Assembly (NCBI GenBank): GCA_032622095.1
Contig: CP136061.1
Coordinates: forward strand, 117,562,754 to 117,626,753
Direction: 5' to 3'
DNA length: 64,000 nucleotides
Source: Siphonodentalium dalli
Lineage: Eukaryota > Mollusca > Scaphopoda > Gadilida > Siphonodentaliidae
How positions within the stretch are numbered: the first letter of the stretch is position 1; the number at the start of each line of letters is the position of its first letter. A program made the position numbers and the translations under genes. Below the pieces are notes generated by a model. That model was not told where the DNA came from, searched no databases, and saw only the letters and a list, made by a program, of their open reading frames with translations. Shown here one piece after another: positions 21,437-32,593 of the stretch.

Positions 21437-23126
21437 ATCGATTGCACGCATGATTGTGTTGTAACGGGCAGAACACGTGACGCCTTTGATAATAGTGGCT
21501 ATGAAGAAACGCTTTTGTCATATGATTTTCTAGAATATTTTCCAAGCTTTCTTTGGCGGATAATTTATCGATTATGACAGATGGGGTGTCTGCGTGATTC
21601 ATAAAGCCTTAATGCGCTCATTTGAAGAGTATAAAGAGCGTTTACTTATGGGTAAAAATGTTGATATTTTAGGGGCCAAATTGATATATCCACTATGTAG
21701 TTTATACGTCGAGACATGTAACAAAGGACTCATTATACATTGCTATAAGCAACATTGGTGATACGTTATGAGAATTAACAATATGGTCATCTATAATGGC
21801 ACAGCGATTTTAGGTGGAGATAACTCGGTAAGTACAATACATATCTCTGTATCTAACGCTGTTGAACGTGCTTTGAATGAATAATATGGAGGTGATTATC
21901 GATTGTGTAAAATTGTCAAACGTATCTCGAGGCTCCACGAGCAAAGGCATTCATATTTTATAGTCATAATACCACTATACTGGAGAAAACCATATATTCT
22001 TTCATAGGATTATGAGACAATTAATAGCGTAAATTTCCATGCTTTGAATGAGAAACCAATTAAGAATCTTCGAGAGCCAGAAAGGCCACTCGTTTAACGA
22101 AATTAATTTAAGCTTTCCATAACATTGTAAAGCGAACTGCTTGCTATTGATGTTACCGGTCCCCGCAGAGGGTGTAATAATTATTGCGGTATATTTTTAA
22201 TTGAAGCGCACGATATGTGCTTTTGAAAGCTGTGTAGATCAGAGCAATCGCAGCTAACGGTCAACCTGACATAGCAGAGGAGAACATTCAACCTGATATT
22301 GCAGATAATGATCAACCACCGGACGCAACTGATCATGAACCGGTAAATGCAGTTGAAACAGCGGACGCGGCTGTACCAGCTGACGCAGCTGTGGACGCAG
22401 CTGAACCAGCGGACGATGATGATGATGACCACTATGATGACCACTATGATAACCACTATGGTGATGGGGTTGAAATTGACGGTTTCGATATACCTGACCG
22501 TGAGTTGGAGTGGTACCAACAAGATCATGAATACCACCATAATGAAGAGGACTGGGACATTGAGTACAATTTTTTTTGTAGGACGACCTAGATCCAGATA
22601 CCAACGAGTATGGGTACGAAAGTTTACTAGAATATGATTACTAAAAATGACCATCAAAAAGACCCTTTTCAGGGCCAAAACGGTCCTTTTCAGGGCCTCC
22701 ACAAAAAATCTAAAATTAGTTCCCTTCCCATATAACTGTGTGTAACTTGTATACATAATTGTGAGGACCTTGTATACCGCCGTACCGGCTATGCACGCTT
22801 CCAGAACATTCCAAACATCCCAAGCACACAGCGTTGGTATCTGAATAAAGGGGAAACCGATTCGGAACAATAAGGAGGCGTTTCATTAATTAGGCCAATC
22901 TAATAAATAGAAATTAAAAAGGAGGGATTTACGTACAATCATAACACTAGGTCCTTAGAAATATATCTACAAAGGGCCATAGAAAAGGAGGGACTTACGG
23001 ACAATGAAAGAGAAATAAATATATAGAAGGTCCCCAATAACCCCGTACAATAGGCCCATCGTAAAACAATAGGGCTAAGCAAAGGGTAAATCAATCGATA
23101 GAATTGTACCGCTAGCGCCGCACATG
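21437..23126 (+). repeat. Right arm of 1.7-kb inverted repeat (putative Polinton terminal repeat)
   Basis: Inverted partner of 11,812-13,507. Starts GTAATCGATTGCACGC and ends at CGCTAGCGCCGCACATG, next to the polB 3' end. Only its inner 570 bp (from about 22,555) is kept at the start of array copies B, C and D, so copy A preserves the fuller terminal repeat. About 22,250-22,590 holds the mirrored acidic ORF, with a poly-Asp run and HYDDHYDNHY repeats at 22,391-22,591; it has diverged and is broken at a T8 run. Confidence 0.8.
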
Positions 23127-23129
23127 CGA

Positions 23130-24557
23130 ATCTGATCTCTCAACCAAACATCTCAATCAGCTCTGCCCCTCAGAGAAATGTCCGTTCAGCAATGTCTGCA
23201 TTATAATGTTACTTTCCCTCAAAAACCAAGTTTGTTTAAGTTCTCGTTTGATTTCTTGATCCATTTTTGACATTTCGATCAAGTTATTATAAATTTTCAA
23301 AAGCATCTCTGCTGGTAACACATCAATTCCATCTATAAAGAAATGTTTTGTATTCATCCACAACAAGTCGTTTGGTGTACGCATTTCGGAATGTTTTTGT
23401 TTGCTCTTCACTAATTACTTCTCTGTTCTTTGTGCGTTTAATTCTGCATGGATAGTTTATGACACGTTGAAAGTTTGACCGGTCGTTAACATTCAACCAT
23501 TGAATGAAAATTTGCTCGCTGTTTAGTTTTATAATCCAGAGTGATACCCTTGACCTTACATACAGATTTTATGACACCATATCTTTCACGTACTGATATC
23601 CATAATTTTTTTGTCTTAACCGTACAAATTTTATGATTTTAGCATCCGGATGTTCATCAGTCCATTTACCAAGGTAGCTGCCTTCGGATTTGATATTTTC
23701 TTTTTCTGGATCGAAAATATACATACAGCTATCGGTGTCGAAATACAACACCCTATCTTGGAGTTATTCTAAAACTTTATACAACTCCAAGCATGCATAT
23801 GCTGTGACAAATGATGCAACAACTACATTGGCAGATGGATGTGGTTCTATAATGTCAGTTTTATTTTCATAGCTGAATAACATGAATTTATCATGTTCAA
23901 AAATTTCAACTGCTTTGACGGTGATATTTTTATCAGTTAGTAGTTCAAAATATATGGATGGTTCTGAGATATATTCCGTTTTAGTAAGAATATTATTTTG
24001 TGCATTTTTTCCCCATATGCAATTTATCATTAATTTTGCGCACTGGCAGAGTCCTGGGGTTTTTTCTCTATTTTTTCTTTTTCAAGTTTTATACCTTCAA
24101 CCTCATATATAATAATAATATTTAATGTATTTATCTTTATCTTCTTCACTTTTAACATAATTTAGATATCCACTTGCTTCTTGTTTAATTTTGAGGTATT
24201 TATCAATGTAATACCTGTATACTTTGTCCGACCACTCAGTCCAATGCCAAACTTGATACACTTCCAGAATTTGGTAACCCAATTCTATTGCTTTGAATAA
24301 TTCTACATGCGTCCAAACTCCAACTAAAGCACGCTGTTCAGTTTTATGACTACACTGTCCACTTTCATTTTCTGCACACGTTTACACAATGTATATATCA
24401 TTTTGTTATTACAGTGGATCGGTAGCACTGGAATGTACAATTTAGTTGGAGGTAATACTTTGCATTTAATGAGTCCTTTGTAAGATGTGATGTCTCCTAT
24501 TTGTTCCTGACTTAGAATTATGGGATGGCCAAGAGGGTACTCCCTATATTTATTCAC
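23130..24557 (-). pseudogene. polB copy A, 3' part (palm/thumb)
   Basis: C-terminal part of the Polinton protein-primed family B DNA polymerase (DNA_pol_B_2 type), which replicates the element. Visible: SVNKYREYPLGHP (motif A edge, at 24,557), the KLMINCIWGK motif B region (about 24,000-24,030), motif C YFDTDS (23,728-23,745) and a C-terminal NAYTKRLVV/PAEMLLKIYNNL stretch. Motif A itself is destroyed because a 3.8-kb element enters at 24,558. Shared array lesions are present: a frameshift at about 24,350, a TAA at about 23,767 and a frameshift at about 23,580. Confidence 0.88.
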
Positions 24558-27500
24558 ACTATGTACTCTAGTAGCTCATGGTGGTTTTGTATGCACTTGT
24601 ACGTCCAGAGAAACTCTTCATGAATCCACTAATTGAAGGTAGACGAACAATATTAGGTTGGTGACACATTTCCCATTGAGGGCGAAATGGGTCAAATGGC
24701 CACGCCCCTTTTTGCGCGAAGTACTACCACCCGCCGTTACTATATCTCCAGAACCGTTGAGCATAGGGGGTCGAGTGACCACTCAAAATGTGCGGAATGG
24801 CCACATTATGGGAAGTCAGTAATACATTTTCATATCCAAAAGTCAATGGTTTTTAAGATAATTGCCAAAAACCAAAAAAAGCCATTTTAAGGGCCCAAAT
24901 TTTGGGGTTCAGCACTTTTATCTCAAAGCTGAGCCCCCAATTCGAATTTTATTGATATATATCCATCGGTACGACATATAGGTATATTTTCTATACCATT
25001 ATCGGATGGGATTGACCTTCAAGGAGCTCTTGATCCTGAAAATCCATATTATGGGGGGTCAGTAATACATTTTCATGTCCAAAAGTCAATGGTTTTTAAG
25101 ATAATTGCCAAAAACCGAATTCAGCATGTTACGCACCACACGTATACAATACCACCAAGGCCACAGCATATGTATGACACTTTTTAAAGAACTATCCGAA
25201 TTCTCTGATCGACGTAAGAGCACAATTGACCACACACAATGGGATTAGCTGGAAATTGCTGCTGAGGATGTGTTGACCCCGACATACAACATGAGCTCTT
25301 CACGACTGAACATGACTTGGAAACTGGTGTGCTTTACCAAAAATCAGGTAACAATTGTGCTCTAATCAACAGAAATGTACAGATTTAACAAAACAGGTTT
25401 TCAAAATTTGTTATCAACATTTAACAGCTGATCTGATATAAGTGACCAAGCTATGAAACATGCTAAACACTTTTACTAAATGGAATGACCAGCTGTTTGC
25501 TTCATGCAGCAGCCACACGTTGCGATCCTAAAATGGGTATTGCATCTGGGCATAGTAAAAACATGTTGTAATCAGATGAGAGATGACCATATATACCAGT
25601 ATATATTTCAGAAGTAATCAATTCTTCCAAAAGGACACCTCATCTCACAGAAAATATTAGGAAATGATGGAATTAGTTTTGATTGACCATGATAGTTGCA
25701 GCACTAGCAGGTTGGAGAAGATGAGGGTCTATAATTTCACTAGCATAATTCTTCATAATAGGTAATAGCCCTCATAACTTACCATTTTAAAGATATTTTC
25801 ATTTTCAATACCACCCCAGGTTAAGTGGTCCTGCTAATTATATATTATGCTGATGGGTACTGCTGGATTTCTATGATGTTTGTAGGTCAAAGCGATTCTG
25901 TTAAGTACCATCATTTTACCTAAAGTTGGTTATTTTTGCATTGTTTGGCTAATCCGAGCAATGTATGCAAAAGTCAGTGTCTGTGTGAAACGTTCAAGAA
26001 CAAATATACTTCAAAATATTTAATGTGTACGCTGATATTTGGTAAACAACGGGAATAGTCATCTCAATTATGGCCAGTTTGTAAAAACCAGCACCCATTA
26101 TTGAAATATTTCACAATATACATGTTTTTTAATGTTTTCTACACATAGTGGCTTATTCTCGATTTGTTCAGATCGCTTTGATCTACCTGAATATCATACC
26201 AAATTTATTAGCATCACCACTAAACTTGGGATGAATACTGCCAAATGAATATAGTGTGATATATAGGGCAGTGGAAAAATAATGGTTGAGTCTTTTCTAG
26301 ATATAATTCTAGTAAATCTACACCATACCGTCTTGGTCTGATAAGACTCAGAGTCATGTTTATTTAGGAGTATAGACATGAAGTCCACCAGTTTCATGAA
26401 AATTAAATGGGCTATGCACTAGTAACATCTGGGCTCCTGGGACCCATTAATATTGACAAATGCAACACAAATGAAAAATACATAGTAACTTTCCTCAAAC
26501 ATAGATTATAACCTGACAATCATTGTGTTAGAATCAGTGTACATACGTATACGTAGGCATGTCCATAGCATGTTTTTGAAATACTGCAGTGTGCAGACCA
26601 TAAATTTCACTAGAATATACATGTAGTTACTGTATGTACATCACACATATAAGGCGACTGACACACATACACGTACCTGCATGGTTCACAATATTTGACA
26701 TGTAACGTATATAAAAATATATATCTCCTGTGCCTATAACATCAAACCAAACGGTTTACAGCACTTTTACTGACATTTTTGGAGTGGCACATATACATAC
26801 ATAAAAAATAAAAGTCAATTTAAAGGGACGAAATGAAAAATAAATTTGTGCAACTATAATGAATATCTATATTGCATTACAACATCCAGAAATCTACAAA
26901 ATCTACAACATCCACAAATCTACAAAATCTACAAAATCATCTGACTATCTTAGTTATTGGTAATGTGATCATTGATCCTTGATAAGTTGAAACATGAGGG
27001 AGGATTGCATAGCATGGCTACCTGCAGAATGTAGATTTGTATGTATTTATATCTGCATATCAACTGATGCTTGTATTTTTCTTCTAACTCTCTCTGAGCT
27101 CACAACGCAACAGGATTGCATTCGGAATTTCAAGCCCATAAAGCTAGACACTTTAGAATCAAGCTTGCCAAATAAATGTCCATGAACCTCACATGAACTC
27201 ACTCAGTTGAACACAAGGAACGATTGTCAAGTTGGAAAATATTCTGTATTTATGGAAGCCCTATATTTTTAATGTGTGGATTTATTATAACTGGACATGT
27301 ATTTGTTAGTTTTGAACAGGACAATATATTTTAATATTACTGCAACTGCATCTTTCTTATGACTTATTTTCTTACAAACTCCCAAATTTGAACCAGAAAC
27401 AATTTAGGTAAATATACATCTACGTGTACGTATACATATATCAAGATATAAATATAGGCAATCATGCCAGGCTAGCCATTATTTGTTCTAAAATAATGTA

Positions 27501-28366
27501 CGTGTTAAGGAAATTGTAGAACCTTTATACAAAATGTTGATGCAGCCAATCAAAATTGATGTGGGACTGATAAAGACACAACCTGCTCGACTACCGAATC
27601 ATACTGATTGATCAAATTGTAGTAACTCAACATTTACTAAACCTACTTGTGGGCTGAATATAATTCAATTCAACATTAGAATACCATAAAAACACCCTGT
27701 TCTCCCATAAGTTTAAAGAAAATAACACATTGAACTCATTTACAAGTATATTGCTAATGTGATATATGTCATTCCATTTATAACCATTTTGGCAGCCATC
27801 TCACATCAAAGGCCATGAAATCTAGATAACAAAAGATGAACTACATTCAAATTATATCACCAGGTAACCTTTTTGTAGGAGTTTTAGGTTACTGATCAAA
27901 TACCCCATAATTGATGATTTCCTCAACATCTTCGTTATTGGGAAAATGTCTGTTTTTCATTCTACGACCAATATATTCCATCCAAAAACCTTATTTTCAG
28001 GGTCAAGAGCTCCTTGAAGGTCAATCCCATCCGATAATGGTACAGAAAATATCAGAAATGATACCTGTATGTGGCACCGATGGATATATGTCAATAAAAT
28101 TCTAATTGGGGGCTCAGCTTTGAGACAAAAGTGCTGAACCCCAAAATTGGGCCATTAAAAATGGATTGTTTTTGATTTTTGGCAATTATCTTCAAAACCA
28201 TTGACATTTGGATATGAAAATGTATTACTGACCCCCCCCCCCCCCCCCCCCATAATGTGGCCATTCCGCACATTTTGAGTGGTCACTCGACCCCCTATGT
28301 CCAACGGGTCTGGAGATATAGTCACGGCGGGTGGTAGTACTTCGCGCAAAAAGGGGCGTGACCATT
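24558..28366. mobile_element. Non-autonomous TIR element (about 3.8 kb) inside polB copy A
   Basis: Copies B-D are continuous across this point, so the 3.8 kb is an insertion (about 25 bp of polB is missing). Inverted arms: 24,690-24,830 matches 28,250-28,365 (CACGCCCCTTTTTGCGCGAAG, GGTCGAGTGACCACTC, TGCGGAATGGCCAC). A second block 24,900-25,045 matches 27,995-28,145 (CAAGGAGCTCTTGA, GATGGGATTGACCTTC). A direct copy of AATACATTTTCATATCC-AAAAGTCAATGG recurs at 25,062. The right arm has a run of over 20 C at about 28,232-28,251. The interior (25,100-27,990) has no gene; short CTACAAAATCTACAA repeats lie at 26,884-26,939. The 130 bp left of the left arm (24,558-24,689) is not matched on the right. 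Confidence 0.75.
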
Positions 28367-28379
28367 TTATTTCCTGTTT

Positions 28380-30828
28380 AGATTTTGGTTCTATTTCATG
28401 ATATCATTTTAGAGCATTAGTCCTGCCACCAAATAATGCTTCCCTTGGTTTATTTGGGTCTTGATGTAAATATAATTGATCCATAGTTTGTTTTAAATTT
28501 TTGTCTTCATTACATTTATTGTCCAGGTCATGTTCCCAGATGCATATTAATTTGCATCCCAAGCTTTTGATTTCAGTTTCCGTTTTTATTGTTTTTTCAT
28601 ACAATTCATGCATTGTTATATTACTGTATGGGTTTCGGCGGTTTCTATCTGGATAGCAAGTAGGACAGCCATGAAAAAAGCACCCATATATTTCATTCAC
28701 TGTGTTTGATTCTGCATGATAACCATCAAATAAATGTATGTCTATTTTAACTTCACCACCATTTAAAGCATGTTTTATGTTTATATTTTGTGTTGTAGCA
28801 ATATATTGTATCCATCGAATTGCTTTCATTGAAAATTTACGTGCTTGTGGATATCCCGCGTCTGAAATTATACGTAGAGAATTCTCTGGTAATTAATTTT
28901 TTCTCCATGCACGGCTACAGGTTTGAGCTAATGTTATTGCTTCCCAGAATGGATCTATTTGATCAGTTTCCATTACACATAGTCGTAATTTGCCACATCC
29001 ACGTCTTAAAATGTCTACATCTGATTTACAATACTTTTGAATTTCTTTTTGGAAATCAAAAATATCCTCACCCCTAGCTTCGTACCATTTCAGAAATGAA
29101 TCCCTATTTTCCTCAGACATGATTTCAGGTTTATAGTATTTTTTGTCTAGATATGGTCCTACGTGATTCTGAAAGTCCTGTGTATTTGCTCAATGTGGAA
29201 AATAACCTTTAGCCATTTCTTCAAGTTGGAATGTTTTTGGAAATTTAGATAATGCCATTGGGATGAAACTAAATGAATCGATTACTCTAACAACATTACA
29301 TTGTAAACTCAGTATTTTGTTACCATTCATAATAACATTAGTTTTGAATTTCCATTGTTCACCAAGTAATGTAAGAGGAACTGACTATCGTAGCCTCTTG
29401 CATTGTGAGCAATACATGTTGTGCCTTTATGGTCGTTGGTGTAAAACAACCATTTACAAAATCTTTCCAATACATTTTCACCTTTAAAAACATATTCTCT
29501 ATTTGACAATACAGAACACATGAATTGCATATTTCATCAATGGGATTACATATACAATTTTCACAAGCAGTTTGTGCAACACAAAAATTGGGTATATGAA
29601 CACCAGAATCTTGTTGACATTCAAAATAACAAAATATGAATGGTACCTTTACTTCTTCATGTGTTTCTTTATTTTTGTACTGTTGAATATGACATCTGTG
29701 GTCTGATGGAACGATTTCCTTACAGTATTTGCACTTATTTGTTCCCGAACAGATGCGTCTTTTCTCCTTTCGTGTGACGATTTCAACCCCGCATTTCTGG
29801 CATTATTTTGTGTATCATATCACAAATAGTTCTGTATTGTTTTGGTGATTTTTTCAAATGATTGTCGAGACATTGTTTACTTCTAAAAGTCCTCTTACAT
29901 TTGATGCAGTGTATCCATCGTTCAAAGGGACATATCTGACCCTCGAAACACATACACATGTATGGACATAATTGATCACCTATGTGGCCCGAACCGACAT
30001 CACAGTGTTCACAGTAATAAGCACATCCAAGGAATCCTGTGACAGGTGTGATCACATCGTAGTGGTTGTCATTGCGATATAGATGGACAACTTTACTTTC
30101 TTTCCCAACTGGTGGTGGTTGACAAAGAAAGGCTTCGTCAGCAAATTGATTATGTATTTTTATAACATACTCCGGATATAGTTGCTCCTGAATAATTTTG
30201 TATTCCTTAACCCCGCAAATAGTGTCGTGTGATATCCCCACTTTATCCAACAATGACTTTGCAGCTTCCCGTTGTGGAGCTCTTGCTGGTCTCGTAATCC
30301 GTTTCCATTGTTGCTTCCATTCAGCGGTATCTTTTTTGTCAACATTACACATACCAACAACACGACAGCCCTCGCAAAACACATGTTATCTTCTGCGTTC
30401 TGTATCAGAAGAATACTTTTCTTTACTGTTATCATTTGATTTTTTTCACCGAATGCTCCATAATGTAAGGTATGTCTTGTGGTCCCTGTAGGCATATGCG
30501 TGACAGTGATATCAAATGTCATCAGCCCGTCATGAATTTTGAATTTTTTGTTCGATTGTGCAACTTTTTCTATGTTGTCAAGCAATAATTCACCCGTCAT
30601 GTCTTTTGCTTCAGTGAACAGAACGTGAATCCCTAGATCTGGCCCCAGATAAAAGATGGAAATTCTCATTTGATCTTTTGGTCCTGCGACACACTCATCT
30701 TTCAAAATGTTCACCAGATCTTTGAAAATTCTGTGAACAGTTTGAAATGGTTGATGAAATTCTTGAAATGTGTGACGTGATGAAAAATCGCATCGCTCGT
30801 ATGCTCTGACACAGACATGCTCAGTCAT
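28380..30828 (-). pseudogene. polB copy A, 5' part (N-terminal, zinc and exonuclease regions)
   Basis: The start ATG (30,826-30,828) lies in the loop of a palindrome; product opens MTEHVCVRAYERCDFSS. In order: NMCFARAVV, a conserved Polinton polB N-terminal motif; a frameshift at about 30,365; HYDVIT and a Cys/His cluster (YYCEHCDVGSGH, CPYMCMCFEG, CIKCKRTF; about 29,870-30,040); ECQQD (exonuclease motif I position); NARGYDSQF (exonuclease II); YCKSDVDIL (exonuclease III); GCFFHGCPTCYPDR; and ALFGGRTNALK followed by the array-wide TGA. A private one-base deletion near 29,517 shifts the frame in the exonuclease. Copy A alone retains an intact YYCEHC zinc segment. Confidence 0.9.
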
Positions 30829-30872
30829 CGTCCGTGTCAGAGCATAAAAGCGACGCGATTTTTCATCACGTC
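30774..30872. promoter_or_regulatory. Palindrome over the divergent polB / small-ORF start region, copy A
   Basis: Arms 30,774-30,812 and 30,834-30,872 (39 bp each, a few mismatches, e.g. GTGATGAAAAATCGC / GCGATTTTTCATCAC and CTCTGACAC / GTGTCAGAG) flank a 21-bp loop that contains the polB start codon. The plus-strand small ORF starts 42 bp to the right. The same structure is present in all four copies. A divergent promoter or a replication/hairpin element are both possible; the sequence only shows the symmetry. Confidence 0.7.
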
Positions 30873-30913
30873 GTCATTTCACTCACGACTGAATAACGCA
30901 CCGGACGCTCACC

Positions 30914-31099
30914 ATGGATCCACGATTGCAGAGTAACAACATACAACATTTACGAAAAATTGCATTAGAAGTTTTAAAGAATACAAAGTGGATACCACCA
31001 TACGGTAACCGTTTTAGATATAATTCGAGTTCACATTTGGCTTTTCAATGTGATGGCGCTACGAAAAAGAAGATTGATCAGATGAAAAAACATCATTGA
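30914..31099 (+). CDS. Small basic ORF g, copy A (61 aa)
   Basis: Opens MDPRLQSNNIQHLRKIALEV and ends KKKIDQMKKHH. ATG context CACCATGGA is close to a strong eukaryotic start. Present in all four array copies: identical in A and B, one nonsense change in C, one Lys codon lost in D. Its stop TGA shares one base with the ATG of the next ORF (TGATG), and it is transcribed away from polB. Not recognised as a known family. Content is helix-forming and basic at the end; a virus-specific DNA-binding or regulatory role is only a guess. Confidence 0.55.
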   Translation: MDPRLQSNNIQHLRKIALEVLKNTKWIPPYGNRFRYNSSSHLAFQCDGATKKKIDQMKKHH

Positions 31100-31507
31100 T
31101 GCTGAGTGAATCTACTCCTGGGAAGTCTACTTGGACGCACACATTAGACAACGATTATCACACACCATATGATGCTAGTTTAATGAACATTGATCAACCT
31201 GAGACAACTAACAACTAACGAGATCGCGGATGTGAAAGCTGAAAGTGGGGAACAATGCAACTCAACCGCGACAACAATTAACGAGATCGCGGATGTGAAA
31301 ACTGAGAGTGGTGAATTATACGCCTCAACCGAGGTGTCAAATGATGAAATCACTATTCTAAACACGGAGGATTCGCAGATGGAAGTGATAAACGCTGTAG
31401 CCAAAGGCGCTGACGATACATTTATTAGGCAAAACACTTTGCCTATCAGAAAGAGAAAAAGGCGTGGATCGCGAAAATCTTCCAAGAAAGTTAAAATTGG
31501 TGAATAA
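31099..31507 (+). pseudogene. ORF h, copy A, frameshifted
   Basis: The first part starts at the ATG overlapping the ORF g stop (MLSESTPGKSTWTH). An insertion near 31,205 shifts the frame; the rest (31,190-31,507) remains open. It has two tandem units of NEIADVKAESGE-type sequence and ends with a strongly basic tail (RKRKRRGSRKSSKKVKIGE) that would serve as a nuclear-localisation signal. The intact version is in copy B. Confidence 0.6.
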
Positions 31508-31520
31508 AATATTATTTATT

Positions 31521-31802
31521 TTATTTGCTTGTTACGTTTTTTAGCAATGCCAGAGTATTCTTTACGATAATTCTACACGTGGTGTCACATTCCCCGCATA
31601 CAGTGGAGTCGACATTTGCGTTGTTGCAGGAACATGATCGTACTGTACAATAATAGTCTTGAGAAATTCCGTTACTAGATCCATGTTTCAAAATGACGCT
31701 AACGTTAATGACCTTAATGACGTTACAATTTACCCATGTAATAACGGTAACATCTTCGAGGATCAGTTATATGGAATACGCGGGCGTCGTTGACGACGTC
31801 AT
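31521..31802 (-). pseudogene. Cys-rich ORF i, copy A (stop near the start)
   Basis: Minus-strand frame converging on ORF h, with 14 bp between the two stops. The conserved part reads HGSSNGISQDYYC and CNNANVDSTVCGECDTTCR, with six or more Cys in about 35 residues, ending LALLKNVTSK. In this copy the frame has TAA just after the upstream ATG. A downstream start is possible. The Cys pattern suggests a small metal-binding or disulfide-rich protein; family unknown. Confidence 0.4.
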
Positions 31803-31949
31803 TGTCTTTTTCTACCAATTTTCCCGAACGTCAAATCAAGTGTGTTTCTTTTTTGTCAAAAACATATTTCTACTAATAAATCACCGATTTGACTCGGAGA
31901 AGTTTTATATGTACCATTTTACCATTATCTCATAACATATTTCACTGAA

Positions 31950-32390
31950 AGGCAACTTCTACGAGTACATTTTACAACGCTAGCGTCTTCGAATTTATTC
32001 GAAGACTTTCGCTTTTGTTAAAAATATGCACTGGTAAAGTAGCACAATTTACTAATACTTCGATTTTTTTCTCGGTATTCTAAGTTCAGTGTGTCCAGCG
32101 AAGGGAAACGCCCTCGCTTACCACACTGCCATTAGAATCCGAGAAAAAACGATACATTAGTAAATTATGCTCTTTTATGTCAAAACCCCTTCGAAGCGCT
32201 CACCTTACTCTTTGGAATCTAACACAACTCTGGACCGACGAAACCGGCCCTGGCCGTCATTCTGGCCCACCCCCTCCCCCGTCGACACTCTGGTCCACCC
32301 CTTCGCCCGGGGCCACTCTGGCCCATGGAAGGGGTGGGCCCGAGTGGCCCCGAACGAGCGGGTGGGCCAGAGTGGCAGCCAATACTACTG
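31950..32390 (+). repeat. GC-rich block j, copy A
   Basis: Begins near CTACGAGTACATTTTACAAC and contains hairpin GTCTTCGAATTTATTCGAAGAC (31,986-32,007), the TTTTCTCGG...CCGAGAAAA framed segment, and a GC-rich stretch from 32,240 with repeated GGCCACTCTGGCCCA / CCCACCCC words. Recurs in copies B and C and, inverted, at 3,045-3,500. In B the LTR retrotransposon is inserted in it. Confidence 0.75.
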
Positions 32391-32593
32391 ACGGGAACAA
32401 AAATGGTTGGGATGTGGTTAATGATTACATATCTAATCCGTTAGAGGACAAGAAGCGAATCAACCGAGCTGTTAACGCGACGGCGAGAAATAATAAAACA
32501 GAAACAGGTGAGGAGCAAGAAACGTGTCTTCAAACAGAAGCCGTGTGCGGTACCATGCAGAGACTTCAGTGCGGGGTATGCAGTTTCCCTTGA
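32376..32593 (+). CDS. GWDVV ORF k, copy A
   Basis: An open frame of about 72 codons following the GC-rich block: TTDGNKNGWDVVNDYIS, NPLEDKKRINRAVNATAR, then EEQETCLQTEAVCGTMQRL and a stop. The frame is open further upstream (to 32,177), but that part is repeat-derived. It has no clear start codon, so it may be an exon or a fragment. After the stop another frame has DRLRPGRCFK, which could be the start of a Cys-containing knuckle. I vaguely associate the GWxxVxxY...DSDDEK-type start with gag-like or recombinase-associated ORFs of invertebrate retroelements; not certain. Conserved in copies A-C. Confidence 0.35.

Noticed and set aside
22181-22870. 229-codon minus-strand open frame rich in Val/Ile (and its counterpart at 12,343-12,786, plus)
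   Set aside because: It is the antisense of the acidic Asp/His repeat ORF in the terminal-repeat arms; the Ile/Val runs come from reverse-reading GAT/GAC repeats.
23690-24112. Plus-strand frames over the polB palm region in every copy
   Set aside because: Shadows of polB motif B/C sequence on the other strand.
30198-30491. 97-codon plus frame repeated at 40,192, 51,851 and 63,072
   Set aside because: Antisense shadow of the polB N-terminal region; the polB reading has family motifs.
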